The position numbers were made by a program, and so were the translations under genes. From Vandammella animalimorsus (GTDB lineage: Bacteria > Pseudomonadota > Gammaproteobacteria > Burkholderiales > Burkholderiaceae_C): 64,000 nt of DNA. Each line of letters begins with the position of its first letter. Position 1 is the stretch's first letter. The stretch lies in the NCBI RefSeq assembly GCF_002285265.1, contig NZ_NSJB01000001.1, forward strand, positions 806,001 through 870,000, written 5' to 3'. This document shows positions 1-9,347 of this stretch, one piece after another. Below the pieces are notes generated by a model. It did not search any database. It had not been told where the DNA came from and worked only from the letters and a program-made list of their open reading frames with translations.

Positions 1-221
1 CCTGGGCGCTGGGCGCCTGGGTCTTCCAGCTGCCGGCCACGCCGCTGCTGCTGGCCGTGCTGCTGGCCGCCCTGCCCACCGGCACCGGCCCCTACATGCT
101 GGCCGACCTGTACGGGCGCGACGGCAGCGTGACGGCGCGCACCGTGCTGTTTTCCACCATCGCCTCAGTGGCCACACTGGCCGCCCTGATCCACTGGATG
201 GGGCCTGCGGCGATGGAATAG
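1..221 (+). CDS. AEC-family (auxin efflux carrier-like) transporter, C-terminal end only
   Basis: Only the last ~72 codons are in the window; the reading frame is open from base 3 and stops at 219-221. The visible protein is a hydrophobic helix, then a Pro-Thr-Gly-Thr-Gly-Pro loop followed by MLADLYGRDG, then a final hydrophobic helix. This resembles the last two membrane segments of AEC-family carriers (MdcF/YfdV type), which move small organic acids across the inner membrane. The substrate cannot be deduced. The next gene starts 16 bases after the stop with its own ribosome site. Assignment rests on a short tail, so the family is probable rather than certain. Confidence 0.6.
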   Translation, partial: WALGAWVFQLPATPLLLAVLLAALPTGTGPYMLADLYGRDGSVTARTVLFSTIASVATLAALIHWMGPAAME

Positions 222-237
222 GCACGGAGGCGCACCA

Positions 238-534
238 ATGGCTGTCAATCAGGTTCTGGCCCCTGGCGTGGCTGTGGGCGATGTCGTACTGCTGAAGAAA
301 ATCCCTGATTGGCTGGTCTCAGATTCCAGCCTGGAGGAATTCTTCCGATTCATGCGCTATATCGGGCGCAAATCGCTGGTCACGGAAATCGACCCATACG
401 GCTATTACTGGCTTGGCTTTGGCAGCACGCAGCAAAGGCCGGATGGGGCCATCTATACCGGCGACTCTTTCTGTGTGACGGGCAATTGCATACAAAAATG
501 CACCGACTTTGATTTCAATTGGCTTGAGCCATGA
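238..534 (+). CDS. Small hypothetical protein, 98 aa
   Basis: I do not recognise the family. The product is soluble, with no signal peptide or membrane segment, rich in aromatic residues, and has two cysteines near the C-terminus (FCVTGNC). A GGAGG ribosome site at 226-230, seven bases before the ATG, supports this start. Codon use is less GC-biased than the flanking transporter and phosphomannomutase genes. The stop codon overlaps the start of a 34-codon frame (ATGA, 531-534), and a hairpin terminator follows at 642, so the two small frames look like one short transcription unit. Size and coupling would fit an immunity or accessory protein, but no homology supports that. Confidence 0.6.
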   Translation: MAVNQVLAPGVAVGDVVLLKKIPDWLVSDSSLEEFFRFMRYIGRKSLVTEIDPYGYYWLGFGSTQQRPDGAIYTGDSFCVTGNCIQKCTDFDFNWLEP

Positions 535-635
535 CCAGAGACAACAATCCAATGCTGCCCCCTCCTGATACCCATCAAAGGTTCAAATATTTCACGCAGG
601 CCACTGAGGAACAGCAAGGCGCTACTGCCCACTGA
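531..635 (+). CDS. Possible 34-aa protein overlapping the preceding gene
   Basis: The ATG shares four bases (ATGA) with the stop of the 98-aa gene, a typical translational-coupling overlap, and the frame ends eight bases before a hairpin terminator. There is no ribosome site of its own. The product is hydrophilic, proline-rich near the start and Gln/Ala-rich at the end. It could be a real micro-protein, or the surviving start of a longer gene whose 3' part was lost. No family is recognised. Confidence 0.35.
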   Translation: MTRDNNPMLPPPDTHQRFKYFTQATEEQQGATAH

Positions 636-641
636 TTGACT

Positions 642-684
642 GAGTCGATTTCAAACTTCGTTTTGAGATCGACTGGTTTTTTTC
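642..684 (+). terminator. Rho-independent terminator of the small gene pair
   Basis: Arms at about 644-655 (gtcgatttcaaa) and 661-673 (ttttgagatcgac) pair with a short cttcg loop, followed by a run of T from 677 to 683. It ends the rightward unit of the two small genes, immediately before the MITE-like element. Confidence 0.7.
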
Positions 685-687
685 TTA

Positions 688-848
688 GAGCCTGTTCAAA
701 ATCTCGGCGCGAGTGGGCAAGAAGCGGTTTGGGATGGGCTGCAAGGCGCAAAACGCAGCCATAGCTGGGGCTATGGCGAGGCTTTGCAACGCAGCAGAGC
801 GCCCAAATCCGCTCTCTTGACCGCCGTGCAAAGATTTTGAACAGGCTC
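688..848. mobile_element. 161-bp MITE-like element with IS5-type ends
   Basis: The ends are a perfect 17-bp inverted repeat: gagcctgttcaaaatct at 688-704 and its complement at 832-848. The element is flanked by direct 3-bp copies of TTA (685-687 and 849-851), the TNA-type target duplication known for one IS5 subgroup. Almost the whole length is one long imperfect palindrome; the centre (agccatagc / gctatggc, about 758-776) pairs as well. It encodes no protein and would depend on a transposase elsewhere. The right-hand TTA is also the stop codon (TAA on the minus strand) of the PH-domain gene. Confidence 0.75.
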
Positions 849-1442
849 TTACATGTTTTGACGACGCTGGGCGTCAAGAATGCTCCGAAAAACCTGCTGC
901 ACATTGGTTTTGATGTGCAGCTCTGGCGTGGCGGCGGCCCCGGGCCAGCCGGAGGGGAGCTGGATCAAGGCAGGGCTGCCCAAGGCGATGGTGCCGCTGC
1001 CGTCGGCACGCTCGGTTTGGGTGATGGGTGGCAATGTGCGCAAGGGGTGCGATTGCACTTTCTGACCATTGAAGCCGCTGACAACGAGGATGCGCTCGTT
1101 GGTCAGTGCGTAATGCGTATGCGCCCGCAGGCGGGCATCCCACCAAAAACGCCCGGCGATGAGGTACAGCCCGACGAGCACAAAGGGGATGCCCCAGAGT
1201 TTGAAGATCAGGGGCATATCCATACTCAGGGCGTTGATCTCCCAAGCAATGGCAAAGCCGCCCCAAAGCAGGGAAAACGGAATCAGCACTGCGTCGGCGG
1301 GGCGCAGCATCAAGCCTTGACGAGGGCTGTCGTGCCACAGCACTTGCTCATCAGGAGCGAGCTGGCGCCGCAAAGCTTCAGGCAAGACTCCGGACGAGAG
1401 ATCCGCAGCCGCAGAGGTAGAAGACGGATATCCATCGTGCAT
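849..1442 (-). CDS. PH-domain (YdbS/bPH-type) membrane protein
   Basis: 197 aa. Residues ~45-65 and ~80-100 are two hydrophobic helices, followed by a domain with [14 protein letters not shown], characteristic of bacterial pleckstrin-like proteins. Such proteins sit in the inner membrane and their role is mostly unknown. The start at 1442 is preferred over an upstream in-frame ATG at 1493 because AAAGGAG lies five bases before it (1448-1454). The gene lies 47 bases downstream of the phosphomannomutase on the same strand and may be co-transcribed. The stop codon is one of the two target-duplication copies of the MITE; removing the element restores the same stop, so the protein is unaltered. 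Confidence 0.7.
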   Translation of the reverse strand: MHDGYPSSTSAAADLSSGVLPEALRRQLAPDEQVLWHDSPRQGLMLRPADAVLIPFSLLWGGFAIAWEINALSMDMPLIFKLWGIPFVLVGLYLIAGRFWWDARLRAHTHYALTNERILVVSGFNGQKVQSHPLRTLPPITQTERADGSGTIALGSPALIQLPSGWPGAAATPELHIKTNVQQVFRSILDAQRRQNM

Positions 1443-1447
1443 GGCTG

Positions 1448-1454
1448 CTCCTTT
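1448..1454 (-). promoter_or_regulatory. Ribosome-binding site of the PH-domain gene
   Basis: AAAGGAG on the minus strand, five bases before the ATG at 1440-1442. It decides this start over the in-frame ATG 51 bases upstream, which has no such site. Confidence 0.75.
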
Positions 1455-1489
1455 GGCGGAGAGTAGAGCCTCAAAGCCTGCGCCAAGCC

Positions 1490-2944
1490 TCAATGCCCTG
1501 CCCCGCCCAGCTGCGCATCGGGCTTGACGCGGTGCAGCAGCGCCAGCATGTCGCCTTCGATGCGCGCCAGCGCCTCGGGCGTGTGGCCTTCAAAGCGCAG
1601 CACCAGCACGGGCGTGGTGTTGCTGGCGCGGATCAGGCCGAAGCCGTCGGGCCAGTCCACGCGCAGGCCGTCGATGGTGTTGACCTGCGCGGGGGCGCTG
1701 AAGGTATCGGCCGCCAGCGCTTGCAGCGCGGCGGCCAGGCGGTGCGGCTCGCCTTCGGCGCAGGGCACGTTCAGCTCGGGCGTGCTGTGGCTGCTGGGCA
1801 AGGCGTTCAGCACGGCGCTGGGGTCGGGGTGGCGGCTCAAGATTTCCAGCAGGCGGGCGGCGGCGTAGGTGCCGTCGTCAAAGCCGTACCAGCGCTCTTT
1901 GAAAAAGATGTGGCCGCTCATCTCGCCGCCCAGCGGGGCATCGACTTCCTTCATCCTGGCCTTGACGAGCGAGTGGCCCGTCTTGTGCATCAGCGGCACG
2001 CCGCCTGCGGCCTCAATGGCCGGGGCCAGGCGCTGGCTGCATTTGACGTCGAACACGATGGTGCTGCCGGGCACGCGGGTGAGCACGTCCTGCGCGAACA
2101 GCATCATTTGCCGGTCGGGGAAGATGGTTTGCCCGTCCTTGGTGATCAGCCCCAAGCGGTCGCCATCGCCGTCGAAGGCCAGGCCCAGCTCGGCGTCGGT
2201 GTCTTGCAGGGTGCGGATCACGTCGCGCAGGTTTTCGGGCTTGGAGGGGTCGGGGTGGTGGTTGGGAAAGCGCCCGTCCACCTCGGTGAACAGCTCGATC
2301 ACCTCGCAGCCCAGGGCGCGCAGGATGCCGGGGGCCGATGCGCCGGCCACGCCGTTGCCGCAGTCCACCACCACTTTCATGGGGCGCGTCATGGCCTGCT
2401 TGATCTCGCACAGGCCCGCGCTGGCGCTTTGGCCGCTGGTTTGCACGGGGCGCGCCAGGCGCACGTCGCCCACGATGCGCTCGCGATAGGCGGGCAGCAC
2501 GTCCGCCTGGCGCACGCTGCCGCCCTCTTTCAATTGCCAGCTTTCTTCTTCAATGATGCGGCGCAGCGCCTGGATTTCATCGCCGTAAATGGCGCGGCCG
2601 GCCAGCACCATCTTGAAGCCGTTGTCGTCGCGCGGGTTGTGGCTGCCGGTGACCTGGATACCGCTTTGGCACAGCGTGCTGGCGGCAAAGTACAGCATGG
2701 GCGTGGTGCACTGGCCGATGTCGATGACCTCAATGCCAGCAGCCACCAGCCCGCGGATCAATGCAGCCGCCAGCGCCGGGCCGGAGAGCCGCCCGTCGCG
2801 GCCCACGGCCACGGTGCGCTGGCCCTCGGCCAAGGCGCGCGTGCCGAAGGCGCGGCCCAGCGCCTCGGCCACGGTTTCGTTGATGGTCACGGGCGTGGTG
2901 CCGCGGATGTCGTAGGCTTTGAAAACACTGGGGGCGACTTGCAC
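1490..2944 (-). CDS. Phosphomannomutase/phosphoglucomutase
   Basis: 484 aa, cytoplasmic enzyme of the alpha-D-phosphohexomutase family that interconverts hexose 1- and 6-phosphates for surface polysaccharide and nucleotide-sugar synthesis. The phosphoserine loop TGSHNP has Ser at residue 101, the Mg-binding loop DGDGDR is at 258-263, the sugar-binding GEMSGH is at 340-345, and a C-terminal RASNTTP phosphate-binding loop is present. Length and domain order match the AlgC/ManB type that accepts both sugars. It is transcribed divergently from fumC across about 165 bases. A sugar preference cannot be read from motifs alone. Confidence 0.93.
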   Translation of the reverse strand: MQVAPSVFKAYDIRGTTPVTINETVAEALGRAFGTRALAEGQRTVAVGRDGRLSGPALAAALIRGLVAAGIEVIDIGQCTTPMLYFAASTLCQSGIQVTGSHNPRDDNGFKMVLAGRAIYGDEIQALRRIIEEESWQLKEGGSVRQADVLPAYRERIVGDVRLARPVQTSGQSASAGLCEIKQAMTRPMKVVVDCGNGVAGASAPGILRALGCEVIELFTEVDGRFPNHHPDPSKPENLRDVIRTLQDTDAELGLAFDGDGDRLGLITKDGQTIFPDRQMMLFAQDVLTRVPGSTIVFDVKCSQRLAPAIEAAGGVPLMHKTGHSLVKARMKEVDAPLGGEMSGHIFFKERWYGFDDGTYAAARLLEILSRHPDPSAVLNALPSSHSTPELNVPCAEGEPHRLAAALQALAADTFSAPAQVNTIDGLRVDWPDGFGLIRASNTTPVLVLRFEGHTPEALARIEGDMLALLHRVKPDAQLGGAGH

Positions 2945-3109
2945 AGGCGGGCTCCGTTATCGCGGTTCTTCAATGGGTTCGGAAAACTGGCTGCGCGGAT
3001 TCTATGGAACTTCTGCCTGGGCTTGGCGCTACAACTCAAGCGCCGAAGAATAAGAATAATTTGCAATAATAATCCTGCTTTTCGACTTCAAAACCCTTTG
3101 CACCGCACC

Positions 3110-4501
3110 ATGACACAGCAGACCCGTACCGAAAAAGACACCTTTGGCCCCATCGAGGTGCCCGCCGACAAGCTCTGGGGCGCGCAAACCCAGCGCTCGC
3201 TGCAAAACTTCGACATCTCCGGCGAGAAGCAGCCGCGTGAAATCATCAAGGCGCTGGCGCAAGTCAAGCGCGCCTCGGCCGCCGTCAACCACGCGCTGGG
3301 CCTGCTGGACGAGAAAAAGGCCAAGGCCATCATCGCCGCCGCGCAGGAAGTGATCGAGGGCAAGCACCCGGACGAATTCCCGCTGGTGGTCTGGCAGACC
3401 GGCTCGGGCACGCAATCGAACATGAACCTCAACGAAGTCATCGCCAACCGCGCCAGCGAGCTGCTGGGCGGCCAGCGCGGCGAGGCCCGCCTGGTGCACC
3501 CCAATGACGACGTGAACAAAAGCCAGTCCTCTAACGACGTATTCCCCACCGCCTCGCACGTGGCCGCCGTCGATGCCCTGACCCACAAGCTGCTGCCCGC
3601 CATCGACCTGCTCAAAAACACCCTGGCCGAAAAAGCCAAGGCCTTTGACGGCATCGTCAAGATCGGTCGCACCCACTTGCAAGACGCCACGCCGCTGACG
3701 CTGGGGCAGGAGATCTCCGGCTGGGTCGCCCAGCTCGAACACGGCAAGAAACACGTGCAGGACGCCCTGCCCCACCTCTGCGAGCTGGCCCTGGGCGGCA
3801 CCGCCGTGGGCACCGGCCTGAATGCGCCCAAGGGCTATGCCGAAGGCGTGGCCAAGGAGCTGGCGGACATCACCGGCCTGCCCTTTGTGACTTCGCCCAA
3901 CAAGTTCGAATCGCTGGCCTCGCAAGACGCGCTGGTGCACGCCCACGGCGCGCTCAAAACCCTGGCCGCCAGCCTGACTAAGATCGCCAACGACGTGCGC
4001 TGGCTGGCCAGCGGCCCGCGCAGCGGCATCGGCGAAATCACCATCCCCGAGAACGAGCCGGGCTCCTCCATCATGCCCGGCAAGGTCAACCCCACGCAAA
4101 GCGAAGCCGTGACCATGCTGGCCGCGCAAGTCATGGGCAACGACGTGGCCATCAACATCAGCGGCGCATCGGGCAACTTCGAGCTCAACGTGTTCCGCCC
4201 CGTGGTGGCCCACAACTTCCTGCAAAGCGTGCGCCTGCTGGCCGACGGCATGCGCAGCTTCAACGACAACTGCGCCGTGGGCATCGAACCCAACCGCGAG
4301 CGCATCGCCGAGCTGGTGGGCAACTCGCTGATGCTGGTCACCGCACTGAACCCGCACATCGGCTACGACAAGGCCGCCTTCATCGCCAAGAAAGCGCACA
4401 AGGAAGGCACCAGCCTGCGCGAAGCGGCGATTGCCAGCGGCCACCTCAGCGCCGAGCAATTCGACCAGTGGGTGGTGCCTGAGAACATGGTGGGGCGCTG
4501 A
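3110..4501 (+). CDS. fumC: Class II fumarate hydratase
   Basis: 463 aa, cytoplasmic TCA-cycle enzyme converting fumarate to malate; iron-independent homotetramer. The superfamily signature [11 protein letters not shown] is at residues 318-328, GSGTQSNMN and [10 protein letters not shown] substrate-binding segments are present, and length is standard. The start at 3110 gives the conserved beginning of the family; the frame is open far upstream only because the opposite strand is GC-rich coding DNA. The upstream leader (3045-3075) is AT-rich and is the likely promoter region. No downstream partner on this strand. Confidence 0.97.
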   Translation: MTQQTRTEKDTFGPIEVPADKLWGAQTQRSLQNFDISGEKQPREIIKALAQVKRASAAVNHALGLLDEKKAKAIIAAAQEVIEGKHPDEFPLVVWQTGSGTQSNMNLNEVIANRASELLGGQRGEARLVHPNDDVNKSQSSNDVFPTASHVAAVDALTHKLLPAIDLLKNTLAEKAKAFDGIVKIGRTHLQDATPLTLGQEISGWVAQLEHGKKHVQDALPHLCELALGGTAVGTGLNAPKGYAEGVAKELADITGLPFVTSPNKFESLASQDALVHAHGALKTLAASLTKIANDVRWLASGPRSGIGEITIPENEPGSSIMPGKVNPTQSEAVTMLAAQVMGNDVAINISGASGNFELNVFRPVVAHNFLQSVRLLADGMRSFNDNCAVGIEPNRERIAELVGNSLMLVTALNPHIGYDKAAFIAKKAHKEGTSLREAAIASGHLSAEQFDQWVVPENMVGR

Positions 4502-4795
4502 TCCACATCCGCTCAATCGACCAGACGCCCCTGGGCAAAGGCGCCGCGCCAGCGCCGCCAAGGCGCACAGCAAAAACGCCTCCGGATGGCGCAGCCCCTG
4601 CCAGCTGAACAAGGCGCTGCCCGCCAGCCCGGCCGCGCCAAACCACAGCAGCATCTGGGTAATCGCCAGCCCAGCCACTGGCCCATGGCCCGGCCCAGCG
4701 GAATGCCCAGCACTATGCCCAGCGAAGTGCCGCCAGCGCCAAGGCCAGCACCGCCAGCCAGGCTCGGCTGGGCGAGGCGCTGTGAACATGAGGAA
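4502..4795 (-). pseudogene. Remnant of an MFS transporter with internal deletion
   Basis: On the minus strand, ~4740-4665 encodes SLGIVLGIPLGRAMGQWLGW, a pattern typical of the fourth/fifth helix of sugar-efflux-type MFS carriers. At ~4665 the recognisable protein continues in another frame as LAITQMLLWFGAAGLAGSAL and a following helix, resembling helix 7 of the same family, then degenerates before 4502. The two parts belong to non-adjacent regions of an MFS protein, so a deletion plus frameshift is likely. No start or complete frame remains. This accounts for the 440-base stretch between fumC and trxA. Confidence 0.5.
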
Positions 4796-4853
4796 CCAGG
4801 GGGCTTGGTGGCATCGGCAGGAAAACAGGCAGGGGAAAATGCTTCACGTCACG

Positions 4854-4895
4854 CCAAAAGGCCCGCCCCTGGGATCCCAGGGGCGGGCCTTTTGG
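4854..4895. terminator. 42-bp perfect palindrome, bidirectional terminator
   Basis: The sequence from 4854 to 4895 equals its own reverse complement: a GC-rich stem (ggcccgcccctggg) flanked by AAAA on one side and TTTT on the other. It lies 47 bases after the trxA stop (minus strand) and downstream of fumC (plus strand), so it can end transcription in both directions. Confidence 0.85.
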
Positions 4896-4942
4896 ATATG
4901 CAGCGCGGCATTGCTTTCGGGCCGCGCCGCGTGCGCGCGGCT

Positions 4943-5278
4943 TCAGGCGTTCAGTGCGCCGTCAATGAAGGCCTGGATCTGTGTCTTGCCTTGCGCGCCA
5001 ACCTGGGTGGCTGCGACCTGGCCGTTCTTGAACAGCATCAGCGTCGGGATGCCGCGGATGCCGTACTTGGCAGGCACTTCGCGGTTTTCATCGACGTTGA
5101 TTTTCTTGACCAGCAGCTTGCCTTGGTTGGCGGCGGCCAGCTCTTCGAGCACGGGGGCGATTTGCCGGCATGGGCCACACCATTCGGCCCAGAAGTCCAG
5201 CAGCACTGGGGTCTGCGACTGCAGCACTTCGGCCTCGAAGCTGGCATCGGTCACGGGGGATGTGAGGGCATTGGACAT
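4943..5278 (-). CDS. trxA: Thioredoxin 1
   Basis: 111 aa cytoplasmic disulfide reductase. The redox site WCGPC has cysteines at residues 34 and 37, preceded by LDFWAE; the cis-proline GIPT and the length are standard for TrxA. It is a single gene ending at the palindromic terminator and is transcribed divergently from the thi cluster. Confidence 0.97.
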   Translation of the reverse strand: MSNALTSPVTDASFEAEVLQSQTPVLLDFWAEWCGPCRQIAPVLEELAAANQGKLLVKKINVDENREVPAKYGIRGIPTLMLFKNGQVAATQVGAQGKTQIQAFIDGALNA

Positions 5279-5496
5279 GGCAGGTTCTCGCTGTGGGTTG
5301 CAAAAGACGAAAGATCGCAGCGCAGCGCGCGATCGAATAATGGTTGCGATTTTGACAGAACTTTGCCAAGCGCATCGCCGGCTGAGCCAGCCTGGCCTCA
5401 GGGCCTGAGGTCAAGCCGCGCTGGCCCCTGTGAGCGGGGCGATTGCGGTTAGGATTGGCCGCTTCTTCGACCAGCCACCGCGATGAATGCCACGCC

Positions 5497-6402
5497 ATGA
5501 CCACCAGCGCCGCCCTGCCCGATGCCTCCGCCCTGAGCCCTGAGAGCCTGCCCGCGTTTGCGGCCCAGGCCTTGACGCTGCTGCGCGCGCGCGCGCCCTT
5601 GGTGCAATCGATCACCAATACGGTGGTGGCCAATTTCACCGCCAATGTGCTGCTGGCGCTGGGGGCGGCGCCAGCGATGGTGGACATTCCGCGCGAGGCC
5701 GGGCCGTTTGCGCGCATGGCCTCGGGCCTGCTGATCAATCTGGGCACGCCCGTGCCTTCGCAGGCCGAGGCGGTGATGGAGGCCGCCTGCGCCGCGGCCG
5801 AGGCGGGCACGCCCTGGGTGCTCGACCCGGTGGCCATCGGCAGCCTGCCGGTGCGCACGGCGCTGGCGGCGCAGTTGCTGCAGCAGCGCCCCAGCGCGGT
5901 GCGCGGCAATGCCTCCGAGATTCTGGCCGCCGCCGGCTGCGGCGCGGGCGGGCGCGGGGTGGATGCCACGGCCAGCGTGGCGCAGGCCGAGCAGGCCGCG
6001 ATGCAGCTGGCATCGGCCAGCGGCGCGGTGGCGGCGGTCTCCGGCCCGGTGGATTTTCTGACCGACGGACAGCGCCAGATCCGCCTGGCCAATGGCACGC
6101 CGTTGCTGACCAAGGTCACCGGCGGCGGTTGCGCCTTGGGCAGCGTGATGGCGGCGTTTTTGTCGCTGGCCAACTCCCGCGCCGAGCATTTGCCCCTGGC
6201 CGCTGCGGCCGTGCTGGTCTACACCATCGCCGCAGAGATGGCCGCCGAGCAGGTGGCCCGCCAGCAGCAGGGGCCAGGCAGTTTTGCCGTGCAGTTCATC
6301 GACCGGCTGGCGCTGATCACGGCGCACGATGTGCTCGCGCACGCGCGGGTGCTGGGCATCGAGCGCGCTGGCGCTGCCAGTGTCACTTCTTCAGTCTTGT
6401 AA
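5497..6402 (+). CDS. thiM: Hydroxyethylthiazole kinase
   Basis: 301 aa. ThiM phosphorylates 4-methyl-5-(2-hydroxyethyl)thiazole so that salvaged thiazole can enter thiamine synthesis. Typical segments are [21 protein letters not shown] near the N-terminus, LDPVAIG in the middle and the active-site loop [15 protein letters not shown]. The start MTTSAALP at 5497 fits the family; a five-codon frame (ATG 5483) ends in an ATGA overlap with this start. First gene of a thiM-thiE-thiD unit, 14 bases before thiE. No TPP-riboswitch core was found upstream. Confidence 0.93.
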   Translation: MTTSAALPDASALSPESLPAFAAQALTLLRARAPLVQSITNTVVANFTANVLLALGAAPAMVDIPREAGPFARMASGLLINLGTPVPSQAEAVMEAACAAAEAGTPWVLDPVAIGSLPVRTALAAQLLQQRPSAVRGNASEILAAAGCGAGGRGVDATASVAQAEQAAMQLASASGAVAAVSGPVDFLTDGQRQIRLANGTPLLTKVTGGGCALGSVMAAFLSLANSRAEHLPLAAAAVLVYTIAAEMAAEQVARQQQGPGSFAVQFIDRLALITAHDVLAHARVLGIERAGAASVTSSVL

Positions 6403-6416
6403 ACAGGCCCGGAACC

Positions 6417-7067
6417 ATGTCTCTTGATCTTGCTTTGTATCTGGTGACCGATTCGGAGCAGTGCGCCCGCGCCGGCCGCAGCCTGCAGGAGACAGTGCTG
6501 CGCGCCGTCGAAGGCGGCGTGCGCATCGTGCAGATCCGCGAGAAGGACGCCAGCGCGCGCGAGTTTCTCGCCAGCGTCTGCGCCGTCGCCCAGGTCCTGC
6601 CCGCGCAGGTGCCGCTGCTGGTCAACGACCGCATCGACGTGTTCTTGGCGGCCCGCGCGGCCGGCGCGCGCGTGGCCGGGGTGCACATTGGCCAATCGGA
6701 AATCCCGGCCGAGCTGGCGCGCCAGCTGATTGGCCCGCAAGCCATCCTGGGTCTGAGCGCGGCCACGCCCGCCGCGCTGGCCGAAGCCGAGCGCTGCGGC
6801 GTGGTGGATTACGTGGGCATCGGCCCGCTCAACACCACCACGACCAAGAAGAATGCGCCGCCGGCGCTGGGCCTGCCGGCGCTGCAGGCCTTGCGCCAGC
6901 GCGTGCGCCTGCCGGCCGTGGCCATTGGTGGCATCGGCAGCGGCGACATGGCCGGGCTGCGCGCCGCAGGCTTTGATGGCGCGGCCGTGGTCAGCGCCAT
7001 TTGCGCAGCGCCCGATCCCAGCCAGGCCGCGCAGGCGCTGCTGCAGGCCTGGCAGCGTGGCGCATAA
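6417..7067 (+). CDS. thiE: Thiamine-phosphate synthase
   Basis: 216 aa TIM-barrel enzyme that joins HMP pyrophosphate and thiazole phosphate to thiamine phosphate. Segments seen: QIREKDASAREF, LLVNDRIDVFLAA, GVHIGQ, DYVGIGPLNTTTTKK and VAIGGIGSGD, in family order. The start at 6417 is 14 bases after thiM; thiD follows after 85 bases. With ThiM and ThiD this forms a salvage-plus-condensation set; thiC and thiG are not in the window. Confidence 0.95.
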   Translation: MSLDLALYLVTDSEQCARAGRSLQETVLRAVEGGVRIVQIREKDASAREFLASVCAVAQVLPAQVPLLVNDRIDVFLAARAAGARVAGVHIGQSEIPAELARQLIGPQAILGLSAATPAALAEAERCGVVDYVGIGPLNTTTTKKNAPPALGLPALQALRQRVRLPAVAIGGIGSGDMAGLRAAGFDGAAVVSAICAAPDPSQAAQALLQAWQRGA

Positions 7068-7152
7068 AAACCCGCGCTCAAGGCAATCCATTCAAAGGCC
7101 TGCCCCAAATGCCTGCGCCACCCTTCTTCTCTTGCCCGAACATCCGCACTGC

Positions 7153-8028
7153 ATGCCCATGAACTCTGTCCCCAGCCCCTCCCCCACCGGCACGGCCCAG
7201 GCTGCGCCTGCCATCCCGCGCGTGCTCACCATTGCCGGCACCGACCCCACCGGCGGCGCTGGTGTGCAGGCCGACCTCAAGAGCATTGCCGCCAACGGCG
7301 GCTACGGCATGGCCGTGGTCACGGCGCTGCTGGCGCAGAACACCCAGGGGGTGCGCTCCATCCATGTGCCGCCGATGTCCTTTCTGCGCGAGCAGCTCGA
7401 TGCCGTCAGCGACGACGTGCGCATTGACGCCCTCAAGCTCGGCATGCTGGGCACGGTGGACATCATCGCCACCGTCGCCGACTGGCTGGCCCAGCATCGC
7501 CCGCCGGTGCTGGTGCTCGATCCGGTGATGGTCGCCACCAGCGGCGACCGGCTGCTGGACGCCGCCGCCGAGGATGCGCTGCGCGCCCTGCTGCACCAAG
7601 CCGATCTCATCACCCCGAACATGCCCGAGCTGGCCGTGCTGGCCGATGCCCCCGAGGCCAGCGACTGGCCGCAGGTGCTGCAGCAAGCGCAGCAGGTGGC
7701 CAGCCGCTACCAGGTGCACGTGCTGGCCAAGGGGGGCCATCTGCAAGGTGCGCTGGCGCCCGATGCGCTGGTGACGCCCGATGGCAGCGTGCAGGAGTTC
7801 CCGGGCGAGCGCATCGTCACGCGCAACACGCACGGCACGGGCTGCTCGTACTCCGCCGCGCTGGCCACGCTGCGCCCGCAAACGGCCAACTGGGCCGAGG
7901 CCGTGGCGCGCGCCAAGGCCTGGCTGACCGAGAGCATCCGCCACGCCGATGCGCTGCAGGTCGGCCAGGGCCACGGCCCCATCAGCCACTTCGCCACGCT
8001 GTGGCGGCTGCAGCAAGCGCGCGGCTGA
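7153..8028 (+). CDS. thiD: Hydroxymethylpyrimidine/phosphomethylpyrimidine kinase
   Basis: 291 aa ribokinase-family enzyme that phosphorylates HMP and HMP-phosphate to the pyrophosphate used by ThiE. Seen: LTIAGTDPTGGAGVQADLK, LDPVMVATSGD, LITPNMPE and the anion-hole/catalytic NTHGTGCSYSAA. Two in-frame ATGs lie close together (7153 and 7159); neither has a strong ribosome site. Last gene of the thiMED cluster. The C-terminus (GHGPISHF) is typical of ThiD. Confidence 0.94.
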   Translation: MPMNSVPSPSPTGTAQAAPAIPRVLTIAGTDPTGGAGVQADLKSIAANGGYGMAVVTALLAQNTQGVRSIHVPPMSFLREQLDAVSDDVRIDALKLGMLGTVDIIATVADWLAQHRPPVLVLDPVMVATSGDRLLDAAAEDALRALLHQADLITPNMPELAVLADAPEASDWPQVLQQAQQVASRYQVHVLAKGGHLQGALAPDALVTPDGSVQEFPGERIVTRNTHGTGCSYSAALATLRPQTANWAEAVARAKAWLTESIRHADALQVGQGHGPISHFATLWRLQQARG

Positions 8029-8095
8029 GCGGCTCTGTTCAAAGACTTTTCAGGGGGCGCCTCTGGCCCCTGCCCAGGCAGGGCTCAAGGCCCAT

Positions 8096-9169
8096 TCAGG
8101 CCACGGGGATGGCCGCCGGCGCATGGGCGCGCTGGCGCAGTGCGTGGTCCATCAGCACCAGGGCCAGCAGGGCCTCGGCAATGGGCGCGGCGCGGATGCC
8201 CACGCACGGGTCGTGCCGGCCCTTGGTGACGACTTGCACGGGGTTGCCGTCCACGTCGATCGAAGGCCGGGGCGTGAGGATGGAGCTGGTGGGCTTGATG
8301 GCAATACGTACCTCGATGTCCTGGCCGGTGCTGATGCCGCCCAGGATGCCGCCGGCGTGGTTGCTGGCAAAGCCCTGCGGGGTGATCGCGTCGCCATGCT
8401 CGCTGCCCAGCTGCGTGGCGCTGGCAAAGCCCGCGCCGATCTCCACGCCCTTGACGGCGTTCAGGCCCATCATGGCGTAGGCGATGTCGGCGTCGAGCCG
8501 GTCGTACAGCGGCTCGCCCAGGCCCCGGGGCACGCCGCTGGCGACCACGCGCACGATGGCGCCGCAGGAGTCGTGCCGCTTGCGCAGCGCGTCCATGTAT
8601 TGCTCCAGCGCGCTGGTGTCGCGCACCGGGGCGAAGAACGGGTTCTGCGCCACGCACTCCAGCGATTCGAAGCCGATCTCCAGTGGCCCCAGCTGCGCCA
8701 TGAAACCGTGCAGCTGCGTGCCGTACTGCTCTTGCAGCCACTTGCGCGCCACCGCGCCGGCGGCCACGGTGGGCGCGGTCAGGCGCGCCGAGGAGCGCCC
8801 GCCGCCGCGCGGATCGCGGATGCCGTACTTGTGCCAGTAGCTGTAGTCGGCATGGCCAGGGCGGAACTGGCGCGCAATCTCGCCGTAATCCTTGCTGCGC
8901 TGATCGACGTTGCGGATCAGCAGCGCGATTGGCGTGCCGGTGGTCTTGCCCTCATAAACGCCCGAGAGGATTTCCACCTGGTCGGGCTCGTTGCGCTGCG
9001 TGACGAAGCGGCTGGTGCCAGGGCGGCGGCGATCGAGTTCGCGCTGGATGTCGGGCTCGGCCAGCGCCATGCCCGGCGGGCAACCATCGATCACGCAGCC
9101 AATGGCCGGGCCGTGGGATTCACCAAAATTGGTGACGCGAAATAGGGTTCCAAAGGTGCTGCCGCTCAT
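8096..9169 (-). CDS. aroC: Chorismate synthase
   Basis: 357 aa. Last step of the shikimate pathway: removes phosphate from EPSP to give chorismate, using reduced FMN. The start [20 protein letters not shown] at 9169 is the conserved beginning; further signatures are [30 protein letters not shown] and [10 protein letters not shown]. Length is normal. Single gene between the convergent thi cluster and the terminator of rpsI. Confidence 0.97.
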   Translation of the reverse strand: MSGSTFGTLFRVTNFGESHGPAIGCVIDGCPPGMALAEPDIQRELDRRRPGTSRFVTQRNEPDQVEILSGVYEGKTTGTPIALLIRNVDQRSKDYGEIARQFRPGHADYSYWHKYGIRDPRGGGRSSARLTAPTVAAGAVARKWLQEQYGTQLHGFMAQLGPLEIGFESLECVAQNPFFAPVRDTSALEQYMDALRKRHDSCGAIVRVVASGVPRGLGEPLYDRLDADIAYAMMGLNAVKGVEIGAGFASATQLGSEHGDAITPQGFASNHAGGILGGISTGQDIEVRIAIKPTSSILTPRPSIDVDGNPVQVVTKGRHDPCVGIRAAPIAEALLALVLMDHALRQRAHAPAAIPVA

Positions 9170-9289
9170 AGTGGGCGCGATTATCGCCGCTGCGGCACCC
9201 CACTCTGCCCAGGCGGCGACCTGGCCCGCCGAATCTGCAAGCCTGTGGATCAGTGCGCCAAGGCAGACGCAAGGCTGGGAGCCGGACGC

Positions 9290-9325
9290 AAAAAAAGCCA
9301 TGCTTGTTGCCAAGCATGGCTTTTT
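9290..9325. terminator. Bidirectional hairpin terminator after rpsI
   Basis: Arms agccatgcttg (9296-9306) and caagcatggct (9311-9321) with a TTGC loop. An A-run on the left and a T-run on the right give a U-tract in either direction. It ends the rplM-rpsI operon, 23 bases after the rpsI stop. Confidence 0.85.
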
Positions 9326-9347
9326 GTCTCGCACAGCAGCAAGGCAA

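Noticed and set aside
5279-5496. TPP riboswitch upstream of thiM
   Set aside because: The conserved CUGAGA and ACCUGAUC cores are absent from the trxA-thiM gap.
8031-8056. Second copy of the MITE end near the thiD stop
   Set aside because: Only a short partial match (ctgttcaaaga) and no opposite end or target duplication.
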